From contig NZ_JAOSLC020000002.1 in the NCBI RefSeq assembly GCF_026191475.2, positions 706,001 through 770,000 on the forward strand: a stretch of 64,000 nucleotides of DNA, given 5' to 3'. Within the stretch, counting starts at the first letter, position 1. Every line of letters starts with the position of its first letter. The position numbers were made by a program, and so were the translations under genes. Below, in pieces: positions 57,888 through 64,000 of this stretch. This stretch comes from Polaribacter ponticola (lineage in GTDB: Bacteria > Bacteroidota > Bacteroidia > Flavobacteriales > Flavobacteriaceae). Under the pieces are notes generated by a model. That model did no database searches. It was not told the origin of the DNA and saw only the letters and a program-made list of their open reading frames with translations.

Positions 57888-58571
57888 ATGATCATAAAAG
57901 ACAAACAATTAGCAGATAGTATTTATTTAATTCTTGCTGCTTTGTTTATAGCCTCTTTAGTTGCTTCGAACTTAATATTTCAAAAATTCTTTTACTGGGA
58001 ACCTTTTGACTTGTATCGTTTTGAAATTTCAGTTGGTATTTTACCCTATCCAATTACGTTTTTAATTACAGATATTCTATCTGAAATTTATGGAAAGAAA
58101 AAAGCAAACCAAGTAGTAATTGCAGGTATTTTCGCATCTTTTTTCTCAATGCTAATTATTCTTATTGCAGACTTTGCGCCAGCAATTGAAAACTCTCCTA
58201 TTAATAACACTATTTTTCATCAAGTTTTTGGTTTATCTCCTTTAGCTGTTTTTGCTTCTATGGTGGCATATTTGTTTGCACAATTTGTAGATATTAGAAT
58301 TTTTCATTTCTGGAAAAAACTCACAAATGGCAAACATTTATGGTTAAGAAATAATTTCTCAACATTTGCATCACAATTTATAGACACTTTTACGGTTGTT
58401 TTTCTATTATGTTCATTCGAAATTTTACCTTGGTCTATTTTTACAGGATTGTTAATTAGTGGTTTTCTTTTTAAAGTAATTATTGCAGCATTAGATACAC
58501 CTATTTTATATCTTATTGTATTTGCTTTTAGAAAAAGATTCAAATTAAAAGCTGGAGAAGAGATTTTATAA
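57888..58571 (+). CDS. yhhQ: Queuosine precursor transporter (YhhQ/VUT family)
   Basis: A 227-residue membrane protein with six helices. The family signature PYPITFLITDILSEIYGKKKANQVVI begins near residue 52. FASMVAYLFAQFVDIRIFHFWKKLT and RNNFSTFASQFIDTFTVV carry the conserved Asp residues of the six-helix transporter. It imports preQ0/preQ1 or 7-deazaguanine-like queuosine precursors. It is a single gene between a family C repeat and the arsenosugar cluster. Confidence 0.9.
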   Translation: MIIKDKQLADSIYLILAALFIASLVASNLIFQKFFYWEPFDLYRFEISVGILPYPITFLITDILSEIYGKKKANQVVIAGIFASFFSMLIILIADFAPAIENSPINNTIFHQVFGLSPLAVFASMVAYLFAQFVDIRIFHFWKKLTNGKHLWLRNNFSTFASQFIDTFTVVFLLCSFEILPWSIFTGLLISGFLFKVIIAALDTPILYLIVFAFRKRFKLKAGEEIL

Positions 58572-58629
58572 AATTTATTGTAATTAACTTAAAATAGATA
58601 CGTCTACTCTTATAGAAAAGAACATAAAA

Positions 58630-59340
58630 ATGAAGAAATTACTTTTATTACTTATTATTGTATTAACCTTTTCACAAGGTTATGCTCAAACATCAATCTT
58701 TAATGACTTGCTACAAAATAACGTAACAAAAGACGGAATTGTAGATTACAAATCTCTTAAAGAAAACGAAACTAAATTAGATAGCTACATTACTTACTTA
58801 GAGAAAACATCACCAGAAAAAAATTGGTCTAAAAACAAACAGAAAGCTTTTTGGATAAATGCCTACAATGCTTATACAGTAAAATTAATACTAGAAAACT
58901 ACCCTCTTAAAAGTATTATGAATATTAAGAGAAAAGGTAAAGACGCTTGGAACATTCCGTTTGCTAAAGTTGGAAATAAAGTATATACTTTAAATCATAT
59001 AGAGCATGAAATTTTAAGAAAAGACTTTAACGACCCAAGAATTCATGTTGGTGTAAATTGCGCTTCAGGTTCTTGTCCGCAATTAGGAAACTTCGCATTT
59101 ACTGAAGATAACTACGAATCGAAAACAAATGAATTGATGAAAAAATTCATCAACGATTCATCAAGAAATAAAATATCAAAAAAGAAGGTTCAAATATCTT
59201 CAATTTTTGATTGGTTTAAAGGAGATTTCACTAAAAACGGTTCTGTTATTGATTATTTAAATAAATATTCTGATGTTGAAATTAGTTCTAAAGCTAAAAT
59301 CAGTTACTTAAAATATGATTGGACTTTAAACGGGAAATAG
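58630..59340 (+). CDS. DUF547 exported protein
   Basis: A 236-residue protein with a signal peptide (LLLLLIIVLTFSQGYAQ). The DUF547 core shows KQKAFWINAYNAYTVKLIL, the NPLKSI-like block YPLKSIMNI, LNHIEHEILR, and DPRIHVGVNCASGSCPQLGNFAF. The Cys/His residues of the last motifs suggest a papain-like or thiol active site. The gene opens the arsenosugar block 36 bp before the AhpD-like gene. A role in arsenic handling is suggested by position only. Confidence 0.88.
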   Translation: MKKLLLLLIIVLTFSQGYAQTSIFNDLLQNNVTKDGIVDYKSLKENETKLDSYITYLEKTSPEKNWSKNKQKAFWINAYNAYTVKLILENYPLKSIMNIKRKGKDAWNIPFAKVGNKVYTLNHIEHEILRKDFNDPRIHVGVNCASGSCPQLGNFAFTEDNYESKTNELMKKFINDSSRNKISKKKVQISSIFDWFKGDFTKNGSVIDYLNKYSDVEISSKAKISYLKYDWTLNGK

Positions 59341-59375
59341 TACCTTTATTCTTTATTAAAAATAATACAAAAACA

Positions 59376-59711
59376 ATGTCTAAAAACTATTATGATGCAG
59401 CCGATTTAAGAAAATTCGGTAAAATAACAGAATGGAATGAAGAACTTGGTAACAAGTTTTTCGATTATTATGGTAAAGTTTTTGAAGAAGGTACATTAAC
59501 CGCTCGTGAAAAAGCTTTAATAGCACTTGCAGTTGCACATACAGAACAATGCCCTTATTGTATAGATGCTTATACAAAAGACAGTTTACAAAGAGGTATT
59601 ACAAAAGAACAAATGATGGAAGCAATACATGTTGGTGCTGCAATTAAAAGTGGCGCAACTTTGGTTCATGGAGTTCAAATGATGAATAAAGTGAATAAAT
59701 TGGAAATGTAA
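59376..59711 (+). CDS. Arsenosugar biosynthesis-associated AhpD/CMD-like peroxidase
   Basis: A 111-residue carboxymuconolactone decarboxylase-fold protein with a CPYC motif (C59, C62) in VAHTEQCPYCIDAYTKDSLQRG, like AhpD. The start at 59376 (MSKNYYDAADLRKFGKITEW) matches the arsenosugar-associated subfamily; the longer frame would overlap the DUF547 gene. It lies directly before arsS. The exact substrate is unknown; a thiol redox role with arsenic intermediates is inferred. Confidence 0.88.
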   Translation: MSKNYYDAADLRKFGKITEWNEELGNKFFDYYGKVFEEGTLTAREKALIALAVAHTEQCPYCIDAYTKDSLQRGITKEQMMEAIHVGAAIKSGATLVHGVQMMNKVNKLEM

Positions 59712-59793
59712 GTAGAGAACCAATTTTGTTTTCACAAAATTGTGTGAATCACTTATCTTGAGTATTTACCAAGGATCTCATAAATAATATAAT

Positions 59794-59817
59794 GAGAAGT
59801 TGAATCAAATTCAACTT
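59794..59817 (+). terminator. Hairpin between the AhpD-like gene and arsS
   Basis: AAGTTGAAT pairs with ATTCAACTT around a 3-nt loop, followed by TTAAAAAA. The T tract is short, so termination would be weak. Confidence 0.4.
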
Positions 59818-59829
59818 TTAAAAAAGATA

Positions 59830-59844
59830 CTGAAACAAGTTCAG
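59830..59844. repeat. Single arm of repeat family A upstream of arsS
   Basis: CTGAAACAAGTTCAG, identical to the arm at 2555-2569, ends 5 nt before the arsS start codon and so may replace its native leader. Confidence 0.6.
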
Positions 59845-59849
59845 CATAA

Positions 59850-60902
59850 ATGAAGAAATCGCTAAAAGCTAGAAATAACGATATTGCAAATACTGCTCGT
59901 CAAATGGAAATTCTATCAAGTGGAATTTTCGCTGATGGAGAATTGCCAACTTTTGCAACAAAAATTAAAGAAACAAATCAGTTTCCTTTACGCCCTAAAA
60001 AGTTAGAGATTTTACAGATTAACTTAGGTTATATGTGTAATCAGGTTTGCGAACATTGTCATGTAGATGCAGGTCCGGATCGTAAAGAGATTATGACGAT
60101 TGAGACCATGCAACAATGTTTAGAAGTCATCAAAAAGACAGAAGCTCACACATTAGATTTAACTGGTGGCGCTCCAGAAATGAATCCTAATTTTAGATGG
60201 TTTGTAGAAGAAGCATCCAAGGCAGGAATTAAAGATTTTATTGTTCGTTCTAACTTAACAATTATTAGAGCTAATAAAAAATATTACGATTTACCAGAAT
60301 TCTTTAAAAAGCATAATGTTCATGTAGTTTCATCTATGCCACATTGGACACGTGGAAAAACAGATAAACAACGTGGAGATGGTGTTTTTGATAAATCGAT
60401 AAAAGCTTTACAAGAATTAAATGCAGTTGGTTATGGAATACCAAATTCTGATTTAAAACTAGACTTAGTTTATAATCCTTCAGGAGCATTTTTACCAGGA
60501 GATCAAATGGCGTTAGAAAATGATTTTAAAAAAGCATTAAAAGCAGATTTTAATATCGATTTTCATAGTTTATTTGCCATTACAAATTTACCAATTAGTC
60601 GTTTTTTAGATTATTTAATCGCTTCAGAAAACTATGAAGACTACTTGTACAATTTAGTGGAAGCTTATAACCCTTCTGCTGTAGAAAATGTAATGTGTAC
60701 AAATACCCTTTCTGTAAGTTGGGATGGTAATTTATATGATTGCGATTTCAATCAAATGCTAAATTTAAAAGTAGCAAGTAAAGTAAAACACATTTCTGAT
60801 TATAATGAAGAATTGTTACAAGACAGAAACATCATTATCAATCAACATTGTTATGGTTGTACTGCTGGAGCAGGAAGTAGCTGCCAAGGAGTTGTTGCAT
60901 AA
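59850..60902 (+). CDS. arsS: Arsenosugar biosynthesis radical SAM protein ArsS
   Basis: ArsS uses radical SAM chemistry to join a 5'-deoxyadenosyl group to methylated arsenic, the key step to arsenosugars. The 4Fe-4S cluster cysteines C63, C67 and C70 are in MCNQVCEHCHVDAGPDR, then LDLTGGAPEMNPNF. The C-terminal half has MCTNTLSVSWDGNLYDCDFNQML and the final CYGCTAGAGSSCQG, an auxiliary Cys-rich site. Length 350 is typical. arsM follows after 45 bp. Confidence 0.94.
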   Translation: MKKSLKARNNDIANTARQMEILSSGIFADGELPTFATKIKETNQFPLRPKKLEILQINLGYMCNQVCEHCHVDAGPDRKEIMTIETMQQCLEVIKKTEAHTLDLTGGAPEMNPNFRWFVEEASKAGIKDFIVRSNLTIIRANKKYYDLPEFFKKHNVHVVSSMPHWTRGKTDKQRGDGVFDKSIKALQELNAVGYGIPNSDLKLDLVYNPSGAFLPGDQMALENDFKKALKADFNIDFHSLFAITNLPISRFLDYLIASENYEDYLYNLVEAYNPSAVENVMCTNTLSVSWDGNLYDCDFNQMLNLKVASKVKHISDYNEELLQDRNIIINQHCYGCTAGAGSSCQGVVA

Positions 60903-60947
60903 ACAAATTAAAAAACTAGAGTGATATCACTTTAAAAAAAATAAAAT

Positions 60948-61916
60948 ATGAGTTATTTAGAAACCACACATAATGTATATAAAGAAGCAGCTTTAACACC
61001 AGATGTTGGTTTATGCTGTACTACAAATCCTATTTGGGAATTACCAGGTTTAAAAATTCCGAGAATAATGCAAGAAATGAATTACGGTTGTGGTTCTACT
61101 GTGCATGCAAGAGATTTAACGAACAATCCTAAAATGCTATATGTTGGTGTTGGAGGTGGAATGGAATTATTACAATTCTCGTATTTCAACAGAAATAAAG
61201 GTGGTGTAATTGGTTTGGATGTTGTTGACGAAATGTTAGAAGCTTCTCAAAAAAACTTTAAAATAGCAGAAGAACAAAACGATTGGTTTAAATCTGATTT
61301 TGTAGATCTTAGAAAAGGTGATGCAATGGATTTACCTGTTGAAGATAATTCTATTGATGTTGCTGCACAAAACTGTTTATTCAATATTTTTAAATCTGAT
61401 GATTTAAAAAAGGCAATTGCAGAAATGTACAGAGTTTTAAAACCTCATGGACGTTTGGTAATGAGTGATCCTACTTGTGAACAACCAATGAATGACGAAT
61501 TACGTAATGACGAACGTTTGCGTGCTTTGTGTTTAAGCGGAAGTTTATCGATTGCAGATTATGTAAAAGCATTAACGGATGCTGGTTTTGGAACCATTGA
61601 AATTAGAGCCAGAAAACCTTACAGAATTTTAGATCCAAAGAATTACCCAACAGATGAATTAATTTATATAGAATCAATAGAAGTTGCTGCAATTAAAGAC
61701 CCAATGCCTGCAGATGGACCTTGTATTTTTACAGGTAAAGCTGCTATTTATTATGGTGATGAAGATTATTTTGATGATAAGGCTGGTCATGTTTTATTAA
61801 AAAACCAACCTTTAGCAATTTGCGATAAAACTGCGGGTCAATTAAAAGCGTTAGGTAGAGATGATATTTATTTCTCAGAATCTACTTTTCACTATGATGG
61901 TGGAGGATGTTGTTAA
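60948..61916 (+). CDS. arsM: Arsenosugar biosynthesis arsenite methyltransferase ArsM
   Basis: ArsM transfers methyl groups from SAM to As(III). The 322-residue protein has the SAM-binding motif YVGVGGGMELLQFS and LDVVDEMLEASQKNF, and a methyltransferase core to about 225. Cysteine pairs for arsenic binding are visible: C23-C24 in GLCCTTNPIWELPG, a Cys in MNYGCGSTVHARD, and the terminal GGGCC. This differs from the canonical three-Cys ArsM and fits the arsenosugar-cluster subfamily. It pairs with arsS upstream. Confidence 0.92.
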   Translation: MSYLETTHNVYKEAALTPDVGLCCTTNPIWELPGLKIPRIMQEMNYGCGSTVHARDLTNNPKMLYVGVGGGMELLQFSYFNRNKGGVIGLDVVDEMLEASQKNFKIAEEQNDWFKSDFVDLRKGDAMDLPVEDNSIDVAAQNCLFNIFKSDDLKKAIAEMYRVLKPHGRLVMSDPTCEQPMNDELRNDERLRALCLSGSLSIADYVKALTDAGFGTIEIRARKPYRILDPKNYPTDELIYIESIEVAAIKDPMPADGPCIFTGKAAIYYGDEDYFDDKAGHVLLKNQPLAICDKTAGQLKALGRDDIYFSESTFHYDGGGCC

Positions 61917-61924
61917 ATCCAAAA

Positions 61925-61996
61925 CGTCATTGCGAGTTTACGAAGCAATCTTTTAATCAATAAACAGATTAATTCGTCATTCTTCCTCGTAATGAC
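61925..61996. repeat. Palindromic repeat, family C (copy 2)
   Basis: CGTCATTGCGAG, then CGAAGCAATCT, and at the other end CAGATTAATTCGTCATTC and CCTCGTAATGAC form an imperfect hairpin of about 72 bp. It lies directly after the arsM stop. Confidence 0.7.
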
Positions 61997-62010
61997 AAGA
62001 ATATAAAATT

Positions 62011-62496
62011 ATGAAAAAAATAATTTTCCTTTTTCTTTTGATTAGTACAGTTTCTTTTGGTCAAAAGAAATTGGATAAATTATTGAACAAATTCAACAAG
62101 AACAATGTTCCTTATATTTCTGTAGATTCTTTAGCAACAACAAATGCAATATTATTAGATGCTAGAGAAACTAAAGAGTTTAAGGTTAGTCATTTAAAAA
62201 ACTCGATTTATGTTGGTTTTGATAATTTTGATATCAAACAAACTCTAGAGACACTTCCAGAAGATAAAAACGCAAAAATTGTTGTGTATTGTTCTTTAGG
62301 AATCCGTTCTGAAATTGTTGCAAATAAATTAATAAAACAAGGTTATACCAATGTTTACAATTTATATGGTGGAATTTTCGAGTGGAAAAACAACAACTAT
62401 AATGTTATTGATACTTTAGGAAACAACACAGAAAAGGTCCACACTTTTAATAAAGATTGGAGCAAATGGCTTAAAAAAGGAAAGAAAGTTTATTAG
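62011..62496 (+). CDS. Exported rhodanese-like protein of the arsenosugar cluster
   Basis: A 161-residue protein with a signal peptide (KKIIFLFLLISTVSFGQ) and one rhodanese domain. AILLDARETKEFKVSHLKNSIYVGF is the first half. The active-site loop VVYCSLGIRSEIVANKL holds the catalytic Cys in a six-residue loop, and LYGGIFEWKNN ends the domain. It moves sulfur or sulfane groups in the periplasm. Its place between arsM and the glycosyltransferase suggests a thio-arsenic role, not shown. Confidence 0.88.
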   Translation: MKKIIFLFLLISTVSFGQKKLDKLLNKFNKNNVPYISVDSLATTNAILLDARETKEFKVSHLKNSIYVGFDNFDIKQTLETLPEDKNAKIVVYCSLGIRSEIVANKLIKQGYTNVYNLYGGIFEWKNNNYNVIDTLGNNTEKVHTFNKDWSKWLKKGKKVY

Positions 62497-62518
62497 TTGA
62501 AAAAACAATAATGTCATT

Positions 62519-62532
62519 TCGAGCGCAGTCGA
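62519..62532. repeat. Family B repeat core upstream of the glycosyltransferase
   Basis: TCGAGCGCAGTCGA, the reverse complement of the copies at 4345 and 9576. An ATG at 62511 reads through it in frame (MSFRAQSRSNKS), which is not a real N-terminus. Confidence 0.65.
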
Positions 62533-62546
62533 GAAGTAATAAATCT

Positions 62547-63158
62547 ATGAACAAAAGGTTGCTATTAATATTCACAAGAAATCCCGAATTAGGAAAAGCA
62601 AAAACACGTTTAGCAAAAACTGTTGGAGACGAAACTGCTTTAGAAATCTATAAATTTTTATTGCAAAAAACTAAAGATGTTTCTTCTAAAGTAAATGCAG
62701 ACAAAGCTGTTTATTATTCTGTAAAAGTTAGAGATAATGATATTTGGAATGCTAAAATTTATCAAAAACACCAACAAGTTGGAGAGAATTTAGGTATTAG
62801 AATGTTAAATGCTTTTAAAAACGGATTTACTTCTGGATATGAAAAAGTGATGATTATTGGTAGTGATTTATACGATTTATCATCAGAAAATATTGAAAAT
62901 GCTTTTCTTCAATTAGACAACAATGATGTAGTTCTAGGGCCTGCAGAAGATGGCGGTTATTATCTTTTAGGAATGAATACTTTACAAGAAAATGTATTCA
63001 GAAATAAAAATTGGGGAACAGAAACTGTTAGAAAAGATACTTTATCTGATTTAAAAGATAAAAAAGTGAAATTATTAGAGTTTAAGAACGACATAGATGT
63101 ATATGAGGATATTATAGATATTCCAGAAATTATGTCAACGTTCATCAACTCTAAATAA
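62547..63158 (+). CDS. Arsenosugar biosynthesis glycosyltransferase, TIGR04282 family
   Basis: A 203-residue GT-A fold protein. LLLIFTRNPELGKAKTRLAKTVG is the nucleotide-sugar-binding start, VMIIGSDLYDLSSENIENAF carries the acidic metal motif (DxD-like), and VLGPAEDGGYYLLGM the conserved acceptor loop. I chose the ATG at 62547 (MNKRLLLIF), because the earlier in-frame ATG at 62511 lies in a family B repeat. It likely glycosylates the ribosyl arsenical in the cluster. Confidence 0.9.
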   Translation: MNKRLLLIFTRNPELGKAKTRLAKTVGDETALEIYKFLLQKTKDVSSKVNADKAVYYSVKVRDNDIWNAKIYQKHQQVGENLGIRMLNAFKNGFTSGYEKVMIIGSDLYDLSSENIENAFLQLDNNDVVLGPAEDGGYYLLGMNTLQENVFRNKNWGTETVRKDTLSDLKDKKVKLLEFKNDIDVYEDIIDIPEIMSTFINSK

Positions 63159-63164
63159 TTAACC

Positions 63165-63866
63165 ATGAAAAAACGATTACTTACTTTACTATTTACTGCT
63201 TTTATCTTTCAAATACATTCACAATGTTCAGAAAACTTAAGCGGATTTGGTAATAATCCAGACAATTCTTCTTACAATATTACTGGTGATGTTTCTATAA
63301 CTTTAAACACCAACAACACAGTTACATTAGATTTAGCAAGTAATTTTAGTACAACATCAGGACCAGATGTAAGAGCATATTTAGTAGATTCTAACGGAAT
63401 TTCAGATGCAACTTTAGCTACAACTTTAATTGCTAATCTAAATCATTTAGAATTTGGTTTAATTAAATTTTCTGGACAACAAACCTTTACAATTGATGTT
63501 CCTCAAGAAACAGATATTACAAAATTCGATAAAGTTTTCTTTTACTGTTTAGAGTATGATCACTTTTGGGACTTAGGAACTTTTACAAGTTTTACTTCTA
63601 GCAATTGTTCTGTTTTAGATATTGAAACTTTTAATCTTAATAAAATCAGTTTCTTTCCAAATCCTGCAAAAAATAAAATTCAGTTTTCAAATATTGATGG
63701 ATTATCTGCTGAAATTCGTATTTTTAATGTTTTAGGAAAACAGGTATTTCATCAGTCTAAAATCACAGAAAAAAACATAGATATTTCTTCTTTTAACAAA
63801 GGAATTTATTTGGTTAAAATTGATGTTGATGGAAAATCAAAAACAAAGAAACTAGTTATTAATTAA
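63165..63866 (+). CDS. T9SS-secreted DM13-domain protein in the arsenosugar cluster
   Basis: A 233-residue protein with a signal peptide (RLLTLLFTAFIFQIHS). The middle (residues near 40-140) resembles a DM13 domain: TGDVSITLNTNNTVTLDLASNFSTTSGPDVRAYL and FDKVFFYCLEYDHFWDLGTF. The last 80 residues are a T9SS type A sorting domain (ISFFPNPAKNKIQFSN ... NKGIYLVKIDVDGKSKTKKLVIN). It would be exported by the SprA system to the cell surface. DM13 is a proposed redox or electron-transfer domain. It starts 6 nt after the glycosyltransferase stop. Confidence 0.88.
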   Translation: MKKRLLTLLFTAFIFQIHSQCSENLSGFGNNPDNSSYNITGDVSITLNTNNTVTLDLASNFSTTSGPDVRAYLVDSNGISDATLATTLIANLNHLEFGLIKFSGQQTFTIDVPQETDITKFDKVFFYCLEYDHFWDLGTFTSFTSSNCSVLDIETFNLNKISFFPNPAKNKIQFSNIDGLSAEIRIFNVLGKQVFHQSKITEKNIDISSFNKGIYLVKIDVDGKSKTKKLVIN

Positions 63867-63870
63867 AAAA

Positions 63871-63943
63871 CGTCATTGCGAGGCACGAAGCAATCTCACT
63901 ATCAATTAAGAGATTACTTCATTCGTTCCTCATTCGTAATGAC
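63871..63943. repeat. Palindromic repeat, family C (copy 3)
   Basis: CGTCATTGCGAGGCACGAAG, then CAATCT, pairs with AGATTACTTCATTCGTTCCT and CATTCGTAATGACG. It lies between the DM13/T9SS gene and the next gene. Confidence 0.7.
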
Positions 63944-63955
63944 GAGTGATAAAAT

Positions 63956-64000
63956 ATGAAGCAACAACAATTACAAGAAACAATCGATTTTTTAAAATCT
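63956..64000 (+). CDS. Start of a gene, probably purine-nucleoside phosphorylase (partial)
   Basis: Only 15 codons lie in the window: MKQQQLQETIDFLKS. This is similar to purine-nucleoside phosphorylase starts as I recall them. Such an enzyme fits arsenosugar pathways, where adenine must be removed from the 5'-deoxyadenosyl arsenical. The call rests on a short peptide and context. Confidence 0.45.
   Translation, partial: MKQQQLQETIDFLKS

Noticed and set aside
62511..62546. N-terminal extension of the TIGR04282 glycosyltransferase
   Set aside because: The 12 codons are read from the family B repeat; the family N-terminus starts at MNKRLLLIF.
1..64000. CRISPR arrays, tRNA or rRNA genes, insertion sequences, prophage
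   Set aside because: I looked for regularly spaced repeats, tRNA-like motifs, transposase or integrase motifs and saw none; the repeats present are irregularly placed.

Overview
The window is a low-GC stretch of chromosome from a marine-type member of the Flavobacteriaceae (Bacteroidota), closest in character to Polaribacter or Tenacibaculum. The evidence is the gliding/type IX secretion gene sprA in the order maeB-ruvA-sprA-gcvH, T9SS C-terminal sorting domains, promoter boxes of the Bacteroidota TAnnTTTG type, the ctaB/subunit III/subunit IV oxidase cluster, class Ia ribonucleotide reductase with a eukaryote-like NrdB, and many DUF families typical of this group. I see no rRNA, tRNA, CRISPR array, integrase or insertion sequence.

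Layout. 1-6.6 kb: a biotin locus (ketosynthase, bioA, bioF, a YdcF-like gene, bioD) with umuC and umuD set on either side of the bioF-bioD block. 6.7-9.4 kb: a membrane-protein/regulator cluster (DoxX-like protein, zinc ribbon, two DUF2975 proteins, XRE regulator). 9.6-20 kb: S9 peptidase, tadA, dxs, a large T9SS-secreted Asp-box/PA-domain protein, dgt and an unknown protein. 20-24.3 kb: nrdA, nrdB and a cold-shock protein. 24.4-29 kb: heme A synthase, moaE, moaD and a DUF5686 outer-membrane protein. 29.3-40.8 kb: malic enzyme, ruvA, sprA, gcvH, VanZ and a TonB-like protein. 41-45 kb: YwqK-like, dodecin, DUF1304, MscS, tsaB and TolC. 45.4-50.4 kb: cytochrome oxidase subunits and assembly factors. 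50.7-57.6 kb: a membrane protein, MOSC, enoyl-CoA hydratase, leuS, a lipoprotein and fabD. 57.9-64 kb: a queuosine-precursor transporter, then an arsenosugar cluster (DUF547, AhpD-like, arsS, arsM, rhodanese, TIGR04282 glycosyltransferase, DM13/T9SS protein, start of a likely nucleoside phosphorylase).

Two features stand out. First, leuS carries an in-frame DUF559 (Vsr/PD-(D/E)XK-like nuclease) domain just before the editing domain, and the 3' edge of the insert is a half copy of a palindromic repeat found elsewhere in the window. Second, ten genes are broken by twelve one-base frame changes, all placed best at A/T homopolymers. Correcting one base each time restores family-length proteins, so homopolymer errors in the assembly are the simplest explanation, with real decay or slippage as alternatives. 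Four families of small dispersed repeats are scattered through the window, several inside or fused to coding sequence.
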